Shown here: positions 43,836-54,529 of the stretch, one piece after another
Layout: each line of letters starts with the position of its first letter
Position numbering within the stretch: the stretch's first letter is position 1
Assembly (NCBI GenBank): GCA_945881845.1
Contig: CAMCVN010000013.1
Coordinates: 1 to 54,904 of the forward strand
Source: Bifidobacterium breve
GTDB lineage: Bacteria > Actinomycetota > Thermoleophilia > Solirubrobacterales > Solirubrobacteraceae
Direction: 5' to 3'
Length of the DNA: 54,904 bases
Made by a program: the position numbers and the translations under genes
The notes under the pieces: model-generated
What the model was told of the DNA's origin: nothing
The model's input: only the letters and a program-made list of their open reading frames with translations
The model's database searches: none

Positions 43836-45268
43836 CTTGCGTCAAGCGGCGCGCGGCGGCCGGCCCACGGGAGCGCGTTCTCAAGCTGAGCGCTGAGCGC
43901 CAGCAGCAACCCCTCGGACTCCGGGCGACCGATCAACTGGACCGCGAGCGGCAGCCCTAGATCATCGTTCTGATAGAGCGGCACCGAGATCGCTGGCGAG
44001 CCGGTCGCATTTGAAATTGCCGTGAACGGCGTGAAGTGGCCGGAGCGAGCGAAGGCGCCCATCGGATCATCGGAGCAGCTGTCGATCGTTCCCAGCGTCA
44101 CCGGCGGCTCAGCTAGCGCGGGGCAGAGGATCGCATCGTAATCCTGAGCCCAGCTGACGACCATCCGCGCCAGCGCCTGCATCTGGACTTCGGCGCCGAA
44201 GCCCATCACGGCGCTGATCTGCTGCGACTGCTGCCAGATCGACCAGCTCAGCGGCTCCATCTGATCCTCCGTGAACTCGCTGCCGGTGACCATCTGCGCG
44301 AAGGCAATCTGCAGCGAGATCATCGGCCCAAAGAGCGCCGAGAAGAGCTCCAGCATCCCCGGTACGTTCCACGGCGGATTAACTTCGACAACCTCGTGGC
44401 CGAGCTCGCGCAGCAGTTCGGCAGCGTCGCTCACGGCCTTCACCGAGCTCGGGTCAAGTGTCGCGCCCTCCAGCGGCGGTTCGAGCGTCATCGCGATCTT
44501 CAAACCCTTCGGCTCTTCGCGCACTAGCTCGCTGAACGGCTTCGACGGTGCCGCAGCCCAGTAGGCGTCGCCGGCCTCATAGCCAGCGAGAACGTCGAGC
44601 GCTAGCGCGGTCTCAGCGGTCGTGCGCGTCAGTACTCCGTCGATGCCGAGGAATGAGCCACCGACATCAGGGCCTGACGAAATTCGACCGCGCTGAGGCT
44701 TCAGCCCAACGAGGCCGCAGCAGGCAGCTGGGATTCGCGTTGAGCCGCCTCCGTCATTGGCGTGAGCGAAGGGAACCATCCCCGAGGCGACAGCAGCGGC
44801 CGAGCCGCCGGAGGAGCCGCCTGTCGTGCGGGTCGTGTCCCAAGGGTTGCGTGACGGGCCGAACCGGCGTGGTTCGGTTGTCGGCAGGATTCCAAACTCC
44901 GGCAGGTTGGTTGTGCCGACGATTATCGCGCCGGCGTCGCGCAGGCGGCGGACGAGGAAGGCGTCGTGGGCGGCACGGAAGTCGCCCATCACGTCGGCGG
45001 CGAAGGTCAAGCGAGCGCCTTCGACCGGGCGGTTGTTCTTAATCGCGACGGGCACTCCAGCCAGCGGCCGCGTGTCGCCGCTCGCAACCTCTTTGGCCTT
45101 CGCGCGCGCGTCGTCGTGGAAGACATCGATGAAGGCGTTGTATGTCGGGTTCAGCTCGTCAATCTGCGCGAGCGACGTATCGACCAACTCGAGCGCGCTT
45201 ATCTCGCCGCTCTTGACTAGCCCTGCGAGCTGATCGATTGGACGGAACATCAACTCTGAATCGGACAT
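43832..45268 (-). CDS. Amidase (amidase signature family)
   Basis: The 478-residue protein has the Ser-cisSer-Lys triad of amidase signature enzymes: K77 in VAIKNN, S152 in TGGSSGGSA and S176 in DGGGSTRIP. The motif [16 protein letters not shown] (138-155) is the family signature. No glutamyl-tRNA amidotransferase partners are nearby and the sequence is not GatA-like in its C-terminal half. It is more probably a broad amide hydrolase. It is divergent from citrate synthase across about 130 bp, which holds GC-rich palindromes and presumably both promoters. Confidence 0.92.
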   Translation of the reverse strand: MSDSELMFRPIDQLAGLVKSGEISALELVDTSLAQIDELNPTYNAFIDVFHDDARAKAKEVASGDTRPLAGVPVAIKNNRPVEGARLTFAADVMGDFRAAHDAFLVRRLRDAGAIIVGTTNLPEFGILPTTEPRRFGPSRNPWDTTRTTGGSSGGSAAAVASGMVPFAHANDGGGSTRIPAACCGLVGLKPQRGRISSGPDVGGSFLGIDGVLTRTTAETALALDVLAGYEAGDAYWAAAPSKPFSELVREEPKGLKIAMTLEPPLEGATLDPSSVKAVSDAAELLRELGHEVVEVNPPWNVPGMLELFSALFGPMISLQIAFAQMVTGSEFTEDQMEPLSWSIWQQSQQISAVMGFGAEVQMQALARMVVSWAQDYDAILCPALAEPPVTLGTIDSCSDDPMGAFARSGHFTPFTAISNATGSPAISVPLYQNDDLGLPLAVQLIGRPESEGLLLALSAQLENALPWAGRRAPLDAS

Positions 45269-45398
45269 CTAGACCTTTCGCCGTGGGGGTGCTGCGCCAG
45301 CCTAACCGCGCGCGCCGCGAGGCGCATCGCGCCGTCGGCTCGATCGTGAGAAACTCGCAAGCAGAGAGTCAACCCTTGGCATAGAGAGAGTGTGTTCG

Positions 45399-46475
45399 AT
45401 GACTGAAGTCAATTCGGGGCTTGAGGGCGTAGTTGCTTTTGCCACTGTGATCGCTGAGCCCGACCGTGAAGGTGGCGCACTGCGCTACCGCGGCGTCGAC
45501 ATTGAGGATCTCGTCGGCTTCGTTCCCTACGAGAAGGTTTGGGGGCTGCTTGTCGATGGAAGCTTCGAACCTGGCCTCGCACCGGCCGAGCCGCACCCGC
45601 TGATGGTCCGCTCCGGCGACCCGCGTGTCGACGTTCAGTCGGCGCTGGCGATGCTCGCTCCCGAGTGGGGTTTCGGCCAGCTACTCGACATCAGCGATGA
45701 GCAGGCTCGCAGCGATCTCGCCCGTTCATCGGTCGTCGCGCTTTCGTTTGTTGCTCAGTCGGCGCGCGGCGTTGGTCAGCCTTGGGTGCCGCAGGCGACG
45801 ATCGATCAAGGGCACACAATTGCCGAGCGTTTCCTGATTCGCTGGCGCGGCGAGGCAGATCCGAACCACGCCAAGGCGATCGACGCCTATTGGGTTTCGG
45901 CCGCAGAGCACGGGATGAATGCCTCAACCTTCACGGCCCGCGTCGTCGCCTCAACTGGCGCCGATGTTGCCGCTGCGATGTCGAGTGCGGTCGGCGCGCT
46001 CAGCGGCCCGCTCCACGGCGGCGCGCCGTCGCGCGTGCTGACGATGCTTGACGAGGTCGAAGCAAGCGGCGACGCCGACGCCTGGGTCAAGATGGCGCTC
46101 GACCGCGGCGACCGACTGATGGGCTTCGGCCACCGCGTCTACCGCGCCGAGGATCCGCGCGCCCGCGTATTGCGCCGTACCGCGAAGGAACTTGGCTCGC
46201 AGCGGTTTGAAGTTGCTGAAGCGCTCGAGGTCGCCGCGCTCGCAGAGCTGAAGGCGCGCAAGCCGGACCGAGTTCTGGCAACGAACGTCGAGTTCTGGTC
46301 GGCCGTCGTGCTCGACTACGCCGAGATTCCACCGGAGATGTTCACCAGCATGTTCACCTGCGCCCGCGTGGCCGGCTGGTCGGCGCACATCATGGAGCAG
46401 AAGCGTGAGGCGAAGCTGATTCGCCCCTCGGCGAAGTACGTCGGCCCCGGCCCGCGCGGCCGCGACGAAGTCTGA
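45399..46475 (+). CDS. gltA: Citrate synthase family protein
   Basis: The 358-residue protein has citrate-synthase motifs: LRYRGVDIEDLV near the N-terminus, the HGMNASTFTARVVAST helix, GPLHGGAPSRVLTM with the active-site histidine, GFGHRVYRAEDPRA, and FWSAVVLDYAEIPPEMFT with the catalytic aspartate. It condenses acetyl-CoA (or propionyl-CoA, for methylcitrate synthase) with oxaloacetate. Acetyl and propionyl forms are not separable here. I start at ATG 45399 because it gives MTEVNSGLEGVVAF; a GTG three codons earlier is weaker. An ABC exporter follows 6 bp downstream. Confidence 0.93.
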   Translation: MTEVNSGLEGVVAFATVIAEPDREGGALRYRGVDIEDLVGFVPYEKVWGLLVDGSFEPGLAPAEPHPLMVRSGDPRVDVQSALAMLAPEWGFGQLLDISDEQARSDLARSSVVALSFVAQSARGVGQPWVPQATIDQGHTIAERFLIRWRGEADPNHAKAIDAYWVSAAEHGMNASTFTARVVASTGADVAAAMSSAVGALSGPLHGGAPSRVLTMLDEVEASGDADAWVKMALDRGDRLMGFGHRVYRAEDPRARVLRRTAKELGSQRFEVAEALEVAALAELKARKPDRVLATNVEFWSAVVLDYAEIPPEMFTSMFTCARVAGWSAHIMEQKREAKLIRPSAKYVGPGPRGRDEV

Positions 46476-46481
46476 TCGCCT

Positions 46482-47456
46482 GTGGCAACCGATAACGGGA
46501 TCGAGGTTGAGGGGCTGGTCCGCGTCTTCGGCGACGAGATTCGCGCCGTTGACGGGGTTGACCTAAGCGTCGCTCCTGGCGAGATCTATGGCTTTCTCGG
46601 GCCCAACGGCGCTGGCAAGTCGACGATGGTCTTGATGCTCGTTACCTTGTTGCCGCCGACCGCGGGTCGCGCAACTGTCGCCGGCTTCGACGTCGCCAAA
46701 CAGGGCCCGGAGGTCCGTGGCCAGATTGGTGCCGCGCTGCAGGAGTCGGCGCTCGATGACTTCCTTACCGGCAACGAGCACATGGATCTCCAAGGCGGGC
46801 TTCATGGCCTGTCCAAGAATGAGCGGCGCACGCGCGGCGCCGAACTGATGGAGCGTGTCGGCCTCAGCGACGCGGCCGGGCGCAAGGTCGGCGGCTACTC
46901 GGGCGGCATGAAGCGCCGCCTCGATCTCGCGCTGGCGCTGCTGCACCGCCCATCGGTGCTGTTCCTCGACGAGCCGACGACCGGGCTCGACCCGCAGAGC
47001 CGAAGCGCACTCTGGGCCGAGGTGGAGCGACTCTCGCGCGAGGACGGCGTAACTGTCTTCCTGACGACGCAGTACCTCGAGGAGGCCGATGTACTGGCCG
47101 ACCGAGTCGGGATTATCGACCACGGAAAGCTTGTCGCTGAGGGCACACCGACGGCGCTGAAAGCCGGTATTGGTCAGGTGTCGCTGGAGGCAACGCCAGC
47201 TAACCCGAACGACCGTGAGAAGCTCGCCGCTGTGCTGGCGCGCTTCGGCGAACCCGCCGCCGCCTCGCCCAAGTCGGTTGCGGTGCGGCTCGTATCGGGC
47301 GCCGAGCAGCTCGCTGAGGTTGTGCGCGCGCTCGACGCCGAGGGGATTCAGGTCGGCGACCTGCAGCTCCACCAGCCTTCGCTGGACGACGTCTTCCTGC
47401 AGCAAACCGGCCGTTCGCTGGAGGGCGAAGAGGAAGAAGCGGAGCCCGCTTCGTGA
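46482..47456 (+). CDS. ABC exporter ATP-binding protein (DrrA-like)
   Basis: The 324-residue ATPase has Walker [10 protein letters not shown] (40-48), signature YSGGMKRRLDL (138-148) and Walker B VLFLDEPTTGLDP. The TTQYLEEADVLADRV switch region and the regulatory C-terminal domain of DrrA-type ATPases follow. DrrA-type pumps remove hydrophobic drugs or export lipids. The GTG start lies 6 bp after citrate synthase. The stop overlaps the first of two permeases (GTGA), making a three-gene exporter. The tail is acidic. Confidence 0.92.
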   Translation: MATDNGIEVEGLVRVFGDEIRAVDGVDLSVAPGEIYGFLGPNGAGKSTMVLMLVTLLPPTAGRATVAGFDVAKQGPEVRGQIGAALQESALDDFLTGNEHMDLQGGLHGLSKNERRTRGAELMERVGLSDAAGRKVGGYSGGMKRRLDLALALLHRPSVLFLDEPTTGLDPQSRSALWAEVERLSREDGVTVFLTTQYLEEADVLADRVGIIDHGKLVAEGTPTALKAGIGQVSLEATPANPNDREKLAAVLARFGEPAAASPKSVAVRLVSGAEQLAEVVRALDAEGIQVGDLQLHQPSLDDVFLQQTGRSLEGEEEEAEPAS

Positions 47457-48226
47457 GCTCAGTCGGCCAGCTGGCGCTGATCGGCCGCCGCTCGGTCAGC
47501 CGCACCTTCCGCCAACCGGTGCTGGTCGTGCCGGTGATCGTCTTCCCGCTCGTCCTGCTGGCCGTCAACGCTGCCGGGCTGGCAAGCATCACCGAGCTGC
47601 CCGGCTTCCCGACCGACCGCTACATCAACTTTGCGATCGTCGTCTGCTTCGTTCAGGGCGCCCTCTTTGCGGCGATCACGGCTGGCACCGAATTGGCCTC
47701 AGACATTCAGAGCGGATTCACAGATCGGCTCTCTCTCACTCCGGTGCGGCGCTGGGCGATGTTGGCGGGCGCAACCGCAGGCGGCGCATCGATCGCTGTC
47801 GTCGGTTCGGTTGTCTACCTCGTGATCGGTTTGATCTTCGGCGTCCAGATCGAGACCGGCGTTCTCGGGGCCTTGGCCCTTCTCGCGCTGGCGATCTACA
47901 CCGCTGTTGCCTTCGCCGGGATCGGCGCCTGGCTGGCGGTCGCGACCGGCTCGCCGCAGGCAGTGCAGGGCGTGTTCCCGCTGCTCTTCGTCTTCCTATT
48001 TCTCTCGACGATGAATCTGCCGCTCGACTTCATCCAGAAGGACTGGTTCAAGACGATCGCTGAATGGAACCCGCTTAGCTATCTGATCGACGGGATGCGC
48101 GGCCTCGTGATCGGCGGCTGGGACGCTTCGACGCTGTTGCCCGCCGTGGCCGTAGCGACGGTGATCATGTTTGTCACCTTCGCGGGAGCGGCACGCTCGC
48201 TGCGGGGGAGGGTGCAGCGAACATGA
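47453..48226 (+). CDS. ABC-2 exporter permease, first subunit
   Basis: The 257-residue protein has six hydrophobic helices of the ABC-2 type. The amphipathic start is RRSVSRTFRQP, the core includes GTELASDIQSGFTDRL (ABC-2 family segment), and the late AEWNPLSYLIDGMRGL motif precedes the last helix. It overlaps both the ATPase gene (GTGA) and the second permease gene (ATGA), so all three are coupled. Two non-identical permeases suggest a heterodimeric pore. Confidence 0.9.
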   Translation: MSSVGQLALIGRRSVSRTFRQPVLVVPVIVFPLVLLAVNAAGLASITELPGFPTDRYINFAIVVCFVQGALFAAITAGTELASDIQSGFTDRLSLTPVRRWAMLAGATAGGASIAVVGSVVYLVIGLIFGVQIETGVLGALALLALAIYTAVAFAGIGAWLAVATGSPQAVQGVFPLLFVFLFLSTMNLPLDFIQKDWFKTIAEWNPLSYLIDGMRGLVIGGWDASTLLPAVAVATVIMFVTFAGAARSLRGRVQRT

Positions 48227-48999
48227 GCGGCTCAACGCTTTCGGTTGCGATGGCGGTTCTGCGCCGCGTAATGATCCAAACCTTCAAGAACCCGGCGATC
48301 ATCATCCCGTCGCTCGCCTTTCCGCTCGTCTTCCTGATCGCCTTTGCCGGCGGGCTCTCGACCGTCGCGAGCGTCCCCGGGTTCTCATTCAAGGGCGGCT
48401 ACACGGCTTTTCAGTTTGTCTTCGTCTTCCTTCAGACCGGCGCCTTCGCTGGGATCTTCACCGGCTACCGGATCGCAGAGGATTACGAGAGCGGTTTCGT
48501 TCGGAGGTTGCTTATCGCCGCTCCGCACAGTCGCGGCATCGTGCTCGGTTTCGTCCTCTCGGGGCTGGCTCGCTTTGCGTTGACCGGAGTGATTCTTTGG
48601 GCAATCGCCCTGCTGGCGGGAATGACCGTGCTCGGGAGTCCGGTCGAGATCCTTGCGATGTGGCTGCTGGCGGCGCTGCTCTGCATTGCCAGCACGCTTT
48701 GGGTGACGGGGCTGGCGTTCCGTTTCCAGTCGGTCGACATCGGCTCGTTCATGCAGACGCCGGTCTTCATTCTGCTCTTCCTCGCGCCGGTCTACGTGCC
48801 AGTGGCGCTGCTGACCGGCTGGCTCAAGATTGCTGCCAGCGCCAATCCGGTGACGGCGATCCTTGATGCGTCGCGCGGGTTTATTTCCGGCGAGCAGACG
48901 AAGGTTGCGCTGGCCTTCGCGCTCGCGCTTGGCCTCGCCGCCTTGATGGGCCTGTGGGCTGCGCTGCAGCTCCGCCGCGCCCAGCGCGGCGTCACTTAG
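48223..48999 (+). CDS. ABC-2 exporter permease, second subunit
   Basis: The 258-residue protein is homologous to the preceding permease but clearly divergent. It shows GYRIAEDYESGFVRRLLIA in the ABC-2 loop and ASANPVTAILDASRGF before the last helix. It should form the transmembrane pore with its neighbour. The ATG is within an ATGA overlap. The operon ends just before a strong hairpin terminator at 49036-49065. Confidence 0.9.
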   Translation: MSGSTLSVAMAVLRRVMIQTFKNPAIIIPSLAFPLVFLIAFAGGLSTVASVPGFSFKGGYTAFQFVFVFLQTGAFAGIFTGYRIAEDYESGFVRRLLIAAPHSRGIVLGFVLSGLARFALTGVILWAIALLAGMTVLGSPVEILAMWLLAALLCIASTLWVTGLAFRFQSVDIGSFMQTPVFILLFLAPVYVPVALLTGWLKIAASANPVTAILDASRGFISGEQTKVALAFALALGLAALMGLWAALQLRRAQRGVT

Positions 49000-49035
49000 C
49001 CGCACCGTCGCGCAGCAGAACTGCCCCGGGAACGA

Positions 49036-49065
49036 CAAGGGCCCGGCGGTTAAGCCGGGCCCTTG
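49036..49065. terminator. Bidirectional hairpin terminator between exporter and groEL
   Basis: CAAGGGCCCGGC pairs perfectly over 12 bp with GCCGGGCCCTTG across the 6-nt loop ggttaa. It lies between the convergent exporter operon and groEL, so it can stop both. A second small CACGCT-tgg-AGCGTG hairpin lies next to the groEL stop. Confidence 0.85.
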
Positions 49066-49090
49066 GTACGACTCACGCTTGGAGCGTGGG

Positions 49091-50722
<1,632 letters not shown>

Positions 50723-50743
50723 TTATTCAGTTCTCCTTTGGGC

Positions 50744-51037
50744 CTAAGACTCGACGATGGCGAGAATGTCGCTCTCGCGCAGAACGAGGAGGTCCTCGCC
50801 GTCAACTTTGATGTCGGTGCCGCCGTACTTGCTGTAAAGCACGACGTCTCCCTTGTTTACGTCGAGCGGGACGCGCTTTTCGCCGTCCTCATCCCAACGA
50901 CCCTCGCCAGCGGCGACGATCTCGCCCTTCTGGGGCTTCTCTTTTGCCGTGTCGGGGAGCAGCAGGCCGCTAGCGGTCGTCTCCTCCTCGTCGATGGCGC
51001 GGACGATCACTCGATCGCCAAGCGGCTTCAAATTCAT
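50744..51037 (-). CDS. groES: Co-chaperonin GroES (10 kDa)
   Basis: The 97-residue protein has the GroES fold landmarks: [16 protein letters not shown], the mobile loop [15 protein letters not shown], and [28 protein letters not shown]. It caps the GroEL chamber. A strong GGAGG ribosome binding site lies eight bases before the ATG, and a CIRCE element 61 bp upstream indicates HrcA repression released by heat shock. Confidence 0.98.
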   Translation of the reverse strand: MNLKPLGDRVIVRAIDEEETTASGLLLPDTAKEKPQKGEIVAAGEGRWDEDGEKRVPLDVNKGDVVLYSKYGGTDIKVDGEDLLVLRESDILAIVES

Positions 51038-51097
51038 TTCAAATGCCTCCGGTAGTTGCTCTATTTACGAACGTTCTAGGGCTCTAGCCCGACGCCA

Positions 51098-51124
51098 TTG
51101 GCACTCAACACGTGCGAGTGCCAA
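51098..51124. promoter_or_regulatory. CIRCE element (HrcA operator)
   Basis: TTGGCACTC-N9-GAGTGCCAA is a perfect nine-base inverted repeat with the canonical nine-base spacer, close to the CIRCE consensus (TTAGCACTC-N9-GAGTGCTAA). It lies upstream of groES on the minus strand. HrcA binding is inferred; no hrcA gene is in the window. Confidence 0.92.
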
Positions 51125-51149
51125 CGTCGCTGCGGCAGATGATAGCGCC

Positions 51150-51548
51150 TTAGTTCTGCGCGCCACCGATGCCGAGACGGGCATCGGTGAAGGACTGCGG
51201 ATTTTCTACGATCTGGGAGAAGCGCACGACCGTCACGATGTCCTCCATCGTCACCGGCTGGCCGTAGATCTGCTCAAGAAAGTGGATCAGATCCTCGTGG
51301 CGGCGCAGCTCGGGGTTGTCGTGCTCAATGTCGCGCGGAGAAAGGTCGCGAACGCGCTTCACGTCGACCTGGTCGATTACCGCTTCGAAGATCTTCTCGC
51401 GCGGTGAGAACTGGTAGCCAATCGTCACCAGTACCGCTTGGTTCTTGCGGTACTTGTGGCTCTTGTCGCCAAGCCGAATCGTCGCCGTCTTGCGTCCACG
51501 GCGCAGCTGGTCGGCGAAGATCGTCGAGTAGAAGTTAAGTACCTGCAT
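51150..51548 (-). CDS. ASCH/PUA-like domain protein
   Basis: The 132-residue protein fits the ASCH domain: the N-terminal NFYSTIFADQLRRGRKTATIRLGDKS block with the conserved GrKtaTiR motif, an AVLVTIGYQF strand pair and a C-terminal helical extension. ASCH domains resemble PUA and may bind RNA or modified bases. The biological role is unknown. It lies between the CIRCE region of groES and the Crp/Fnr gene on the same strand, 50 bp after the latter. Confidence 0.75.
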   Translation of the reverse strand: MQVLNFYSTIFADQLRRGRKTATIRLGDKSHKYRKNQAVLVTIGYQFSPREKIFEAVIDQVDVKRVRDLSPRDIEHDNPELRRHEDLIHFLEQIYGQPVTMEDIVTVVRFSQIVENPQSFTDARLGIGGAQN

Positions 51549-51598
51549 TGCGCCCGAAGACTATCGCGCTAGGGCGCGCGATGTGAGCAGCCGTGTAG

Positions 51599-52300
51599 CT
51601 AGTAGATGAAGCCGGTCAGCACATCTGTGTCGAGAACCTTGATTCGCCCGCGCCCTTGCTCGATCGCACCGGAGTTAGCGAGCGTCGTCAGGAAGCGGCT
51701 GGCCGATTCGCGCGAGCATCCAGCCAGCTGAGCGATGTCGGCCTGAGTGATGATCAGTTCAACCGGGCCGCCGCCGTTTCCGCTACCGCCGGCGCCTTCG
51801 AGTCGGGCTTGAGTTACAAGGTCGCCGAGCACAATTGCGACCCGGCTCTGCACGGTCTGAAATGACTGGCGCGTAAGGCGCTCGTTGGCAATTCTCATCC
51901 GCCGTCCGAGCGAGACGACGAGCTTGCTGGCGATCGCGCCGTGGTTGTTCATCAGTCTGCGCATGTCGCGGCCCGGAATCGCGATCAGATCAACCTCGTC
52001 GAGCGTCTCAACTGTGGCTGAACGCACCTCGTCGTCGAACATTGCCAGCTCGCCGAAGATGTCGCCGGGGCCGAAATGGGTCAGCGTGATCGTCCGCCCG
52101 TCGGGATGCTCACGGATCGCGCGGGCATGGCCGCTGCGCACGACGTAACAGGTGTTGCTGGGGTCTCCTTCACGGAAGATCACCTGCCCGCCAGGGAAGC
52201 GGCGCGTCACGACTACCTCAGCAACGCGGCGCAGATCCTCATCGCCGAGTGTCGCGAAGACGGGCACGGCCTGGAGCAGTGTGTACGTCTCCTCACTCAT
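51599..52300 (-). CDS. Crp/Fnr family transcriptional regulator
   Basis: The 233-residue protein has an N-terminal cyclic-nucleotide-binding fold (about 15-125, PGGQVIFREGDPSNTCYVV, GDIFGELAMFDDEVRSATVE). A helix-turn-helix follows at about 185-220 (ITQADIAQLAGCSRESASRFL). The conserved GELA and R of the cAMP pocket region are present (RSATVE), so nucleotide binding is plausible, while Fnr cysteines are missing. It may control several genes; target sites cannot be predicted. It follows the GDPD gene by 11 bp on the same strand. Confidence 0.93.
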   Translation of the reverse strand: MSEETYTLLQAVPVFATLGDEDLRRVAEVVVTRRFPGGQVIFREGDPSNTCYVVRSGHARAIREHPDGRTITLTHFGPGDIFGELAMFDDEVRSATVETLDEVDLIAIPGRDMRRLMNNHGAIASKLVVSLGRRMRIANERLTRQSFQTVQSRVAIVLGDLVTQARLEGAGGSGNGGGPVELIITQADIAQLAGCSRESASRFLTTLANSGAIEQGRGRIKVLDTDVLTGFIY

Positions 52301-52311
52301 CTCTAGAGAGG

Positions 52312-53055
52312 CTACCTATGCGCGGTAAAGAGGTGCGGGTCGTTGCTGATCACGCCAGCAATCCCAAGCCGCTCGAATTGCTCTATCTGCTCAGCGTCGT
52401 CGACCGTCCAAACGTAGAGCTCGCCGCCGGCGCCACGGATCGCGCGCGCTAGGCGCGGAGTGACGAAGGCCCAGTGGCACATCAGCGCATCGACGCGCCC
52501 TTCGCGGATCGCCTTCGATGCCATCGATGGCAAGCGGATCCGGTAGTAGATGATTGCCGCGTAGGCAGGCCAGCGGTAGTAGCGGTGGTCGGTTAGATCG
52601 CGGTGGGCGCGGGGGAACGACCAGCCGATCGTGATCCCCGGCGCGATCTTGCGCAGCAGAGTCAGGCTCGGCCGCTCCATCGTTGAGATCAGCGAACGCT
52701 CGGCAAGGCCGTGGGCGCGTAGCGCGTCAACGGTTCGCTGCTCGTAGCCCTGCAGCTTCATGTCAACGTCGATCTGAACGTGAGCAAACTGGGGTTGTGC
52801 GAGATGCGCGAGTCCCTCGTCGAGCGTCATTGGCGTGCGCTCACGGGCATCTTTGAAGTCGTGCGCCAGTCGCAGCTCACCGCTGCCATCGAGCCGCTCG
52901 GGCAGAACATCGAACTCGATCATGTCGACACCGGCCGCGAGCGCGGCATCGAAGCTGGCGGCAGTGTTGCCGTGGACCAGCGCGTCGGCGCCTTTGTGGC
53001 CCACGCGCTTCGGGCGGCCCTCGATGCCGGCGCGGCCGCGGCTTAGCTGCGGCAT
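52312..53055 (-). CDS. Glycerophosphodiester phosphodiesterase-like protein
   Basis: The 247-residue protein has the GDPD barrel pattern: GHKGADALVHGNTAASF, VDMIEFDVLPE, LAHDFKD, HVQIDVDMK and the final VWTVDDAEQ and GVISNDP. Two deviations stand out: HKG replaces the usual HRG, and GNT replaces ENT. It may therefore differ in substrate or activity. The ATG at 53055 is preferred; a TTG at 53094 would make its 5' end overlap that of the divergent flavoprotein gene. It should hydrolyse glycerophosphodiesters from phospholipids if active. Confidence 0.82.
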   Translation of the reverse strand: MPQLSRGRAGIEGRPKRVGHKGADALVHGNTAASFDAALAAGVDMIEFDVLPERLDGSGELRLAHDFKDARERTPMTLDEGLAHLAQPQFAHVQIDVDMKLQGYEQRTVDALRAHGLAERSLISTMERPSLTLLRKIAPGITIGWSFPRAHRDLTDHRYYRWPAYAAIIYYRIRLPSMASKAIREGRVDALMCHWAFVTPRLARAIRGAGGELYVWTVDDAEQIEQFERLGIAGVISNDPHLFTAHR

Positions 53056-53158
53056 TGCGCTCTGTGCGAGGGCGTCGTGATCTTTGCGTGACAAGCCACG
53101 GTTCCTAATTCGCCACGCGGCGGCTCGTGCCTGCCGTCAGCCCGGTAGCGTTGGCGCC

Positions 53159-54499
53159 GTGCAACAGGCGCTCTCAAAGATCGTTGGCGAAGCGAACGTT
53201 CTCCCCGGAGATGACTCCATCTACACGGCGGACGAGACGATCTTCGCTGCTGACGGCCGAGCCGATCTCGTTGTATTGCCAAGCAGTGCCAAGGAAGTGA
53301 CTGAGGTTGTTGCCTGGTGCTACTCGCACGATGTTCCGATCACGCCGCGCGGTGGTGGCAGCGGCTGGGCCGGCGGCGCAGTACCGCTGGGTTCGGGGAT
53401 AGTGCTCGGCCTGGAACGTCTGAGCGCGGTCCGCAGCTTCGAACCACTGCAATGGCGGATCGAGGTCGAGGCCGGCGTTACAACCGCGACTGTTCACCGC
53501 CTCGCGCTCGAAAACGGGCTCTACTTCCCACCTGATCCCGGAGCTCCTGAGCAGTCGCTGATTGGTGGCAACGTTGCCACCAACGCTGGCGGGCCGCATT
53601 GCTTTAAATACGGAGTAACCGGCGCCTGGGTGACCGGCCTTGAGGCCGTGATTGCACCCGGCGAGCTGATTCGCGTCGGCGGTGCGGCGCGCAAGGACGT
53701 CGCTGGTTACGACCTCGCGGCGCTACTGACCGGCAGCGAGGGCACATTGGGCGTAATAACTTCCGTTTCGTTGCGCCTGATTCCTACGCCCGGCCCGTCG
53801 CTTCCGCTTGCTGCTTTCTACCCGAGCGTCGCCAGTGGCTGTGAGGCAATTGAGCGCGTTATGGCGGCTGGACCTGTCGCCGCGGCAATCGAGTACCTCG
53901 ATCGCGCAACACTTGAGATCACCGGTGGCGGCTTCCCTGGCGAACTTCCCGCCGGCGCCGAATTCCTCTTGATCATTGACTGCGACAGCGGCCAGGCTGA
54001 CCGCGATGAGTTGCTCCGAGCGCTAGCCGAAGGCGCACTTTGCGCGCCTCTAGTCCCGGATGATCCGCGCATGCTGTGGCGCTGGCGTGAAGGTCTTGGC
54101 ACGAGCGTCAGCAACGAGCACGGTTCAAAGATCTCCGACGACATCGCCGTTCCACTGGATCGTTTGGCAGATGCGATCGAGCAAACGATCGAGATCGGCG
54201 AGCGCCACGGCGTTGCTGCTTGCTCATTCGGTCACGCGGGCGACGGCAACCTGCACTCAACCTTCATGCTCGACCCCAATGACGAGCTGGCGGTGCGCCG
54301 CGCGATGGCAGCCGGTGACGATTTGATGGCGATGGCGATCGAACTGGGGGGGACGATCAGCGGCGAGCACGGCATCGGACTCGCCAAGAACGGGTGGCTG
54401 CACAAACAGTGGGGTGGCCCAGCTTCCCGCGCGCACGAGGCGATCAAGCAGGCGCTCGACCCGAAGAACCTGATGAACCCGGGCAAGAAGCTGACCTAG
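53159..54499 (+). CDS. FAD-linked oxidase, glycolate/D-lactate dehydrogenase-like (GlcD)
   Basis: The 446-residue flavoprotein has the VAO-fold landmarks TPRGGGSGWAGGAVP, LIGGNVATNAGGPHC, LLTGSEGTLGVIT, the cap GHAGDGNLHS and the late SGEHGIGLAKN. It is of the GlcD/D-lactate dehydrogenase group, oxidising 2-hydroxyacids; the electron acceptor and exact substrate are unknown. GTG at 53159 gives the family-like start VQQALSKIVG. The upstream ATG at 53084 would add a Cys/Arg-rich tail and overlap the GDPD promoter. Confidence 0.9.
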   Translation: MQQALSKIVGEANVLPGDDSIYTADETIFAADGRADLVVLPSSAKEVTEVVAWCYSHDVPITPRGGGSGWAGGAVPLGSGIVLGLERLSAVRSFEPLQWRIEVEAGVTTATVHRLALENGLYFPPDPGAPEQSLIGGNVATNAGGPHCFKYGVTGAWVTGLEAVIAPGELIRVGGAARKDVAGYDLAALLTGSEGTLGVITSVSLRLIPTPGPSLPLAAFYPSVASGCEAIERVMAAGPVAAAIEYLDRATLEITGGGFPGELPAGAEFLLIIDCDSGQADRDELLRALAEGALCAPLVPDDPRMLWRWREGLGTSVSNEHGSKISDDIAVPLDRLADAIEQTIEIGERHGVAACSFGHAGDGNLHSTFMLDPNDELAVRRAMAAGDDLMAMAIELGGTISGEHGIGLAKNGWLHKQWGGPASRAHEAIKQALDPKNLMNPGKKLT

Positions 54500-54529
54500 C
54501 GGCGCGCTGCCCCGCTACGCTCCCACACG

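Noticed and set aside
51070-51080. GAACGTTC near the groES promoter as a second LexA site
   Set aside because: The arms are directly joined without the N4 spacer, so it does not match the SOS operator.
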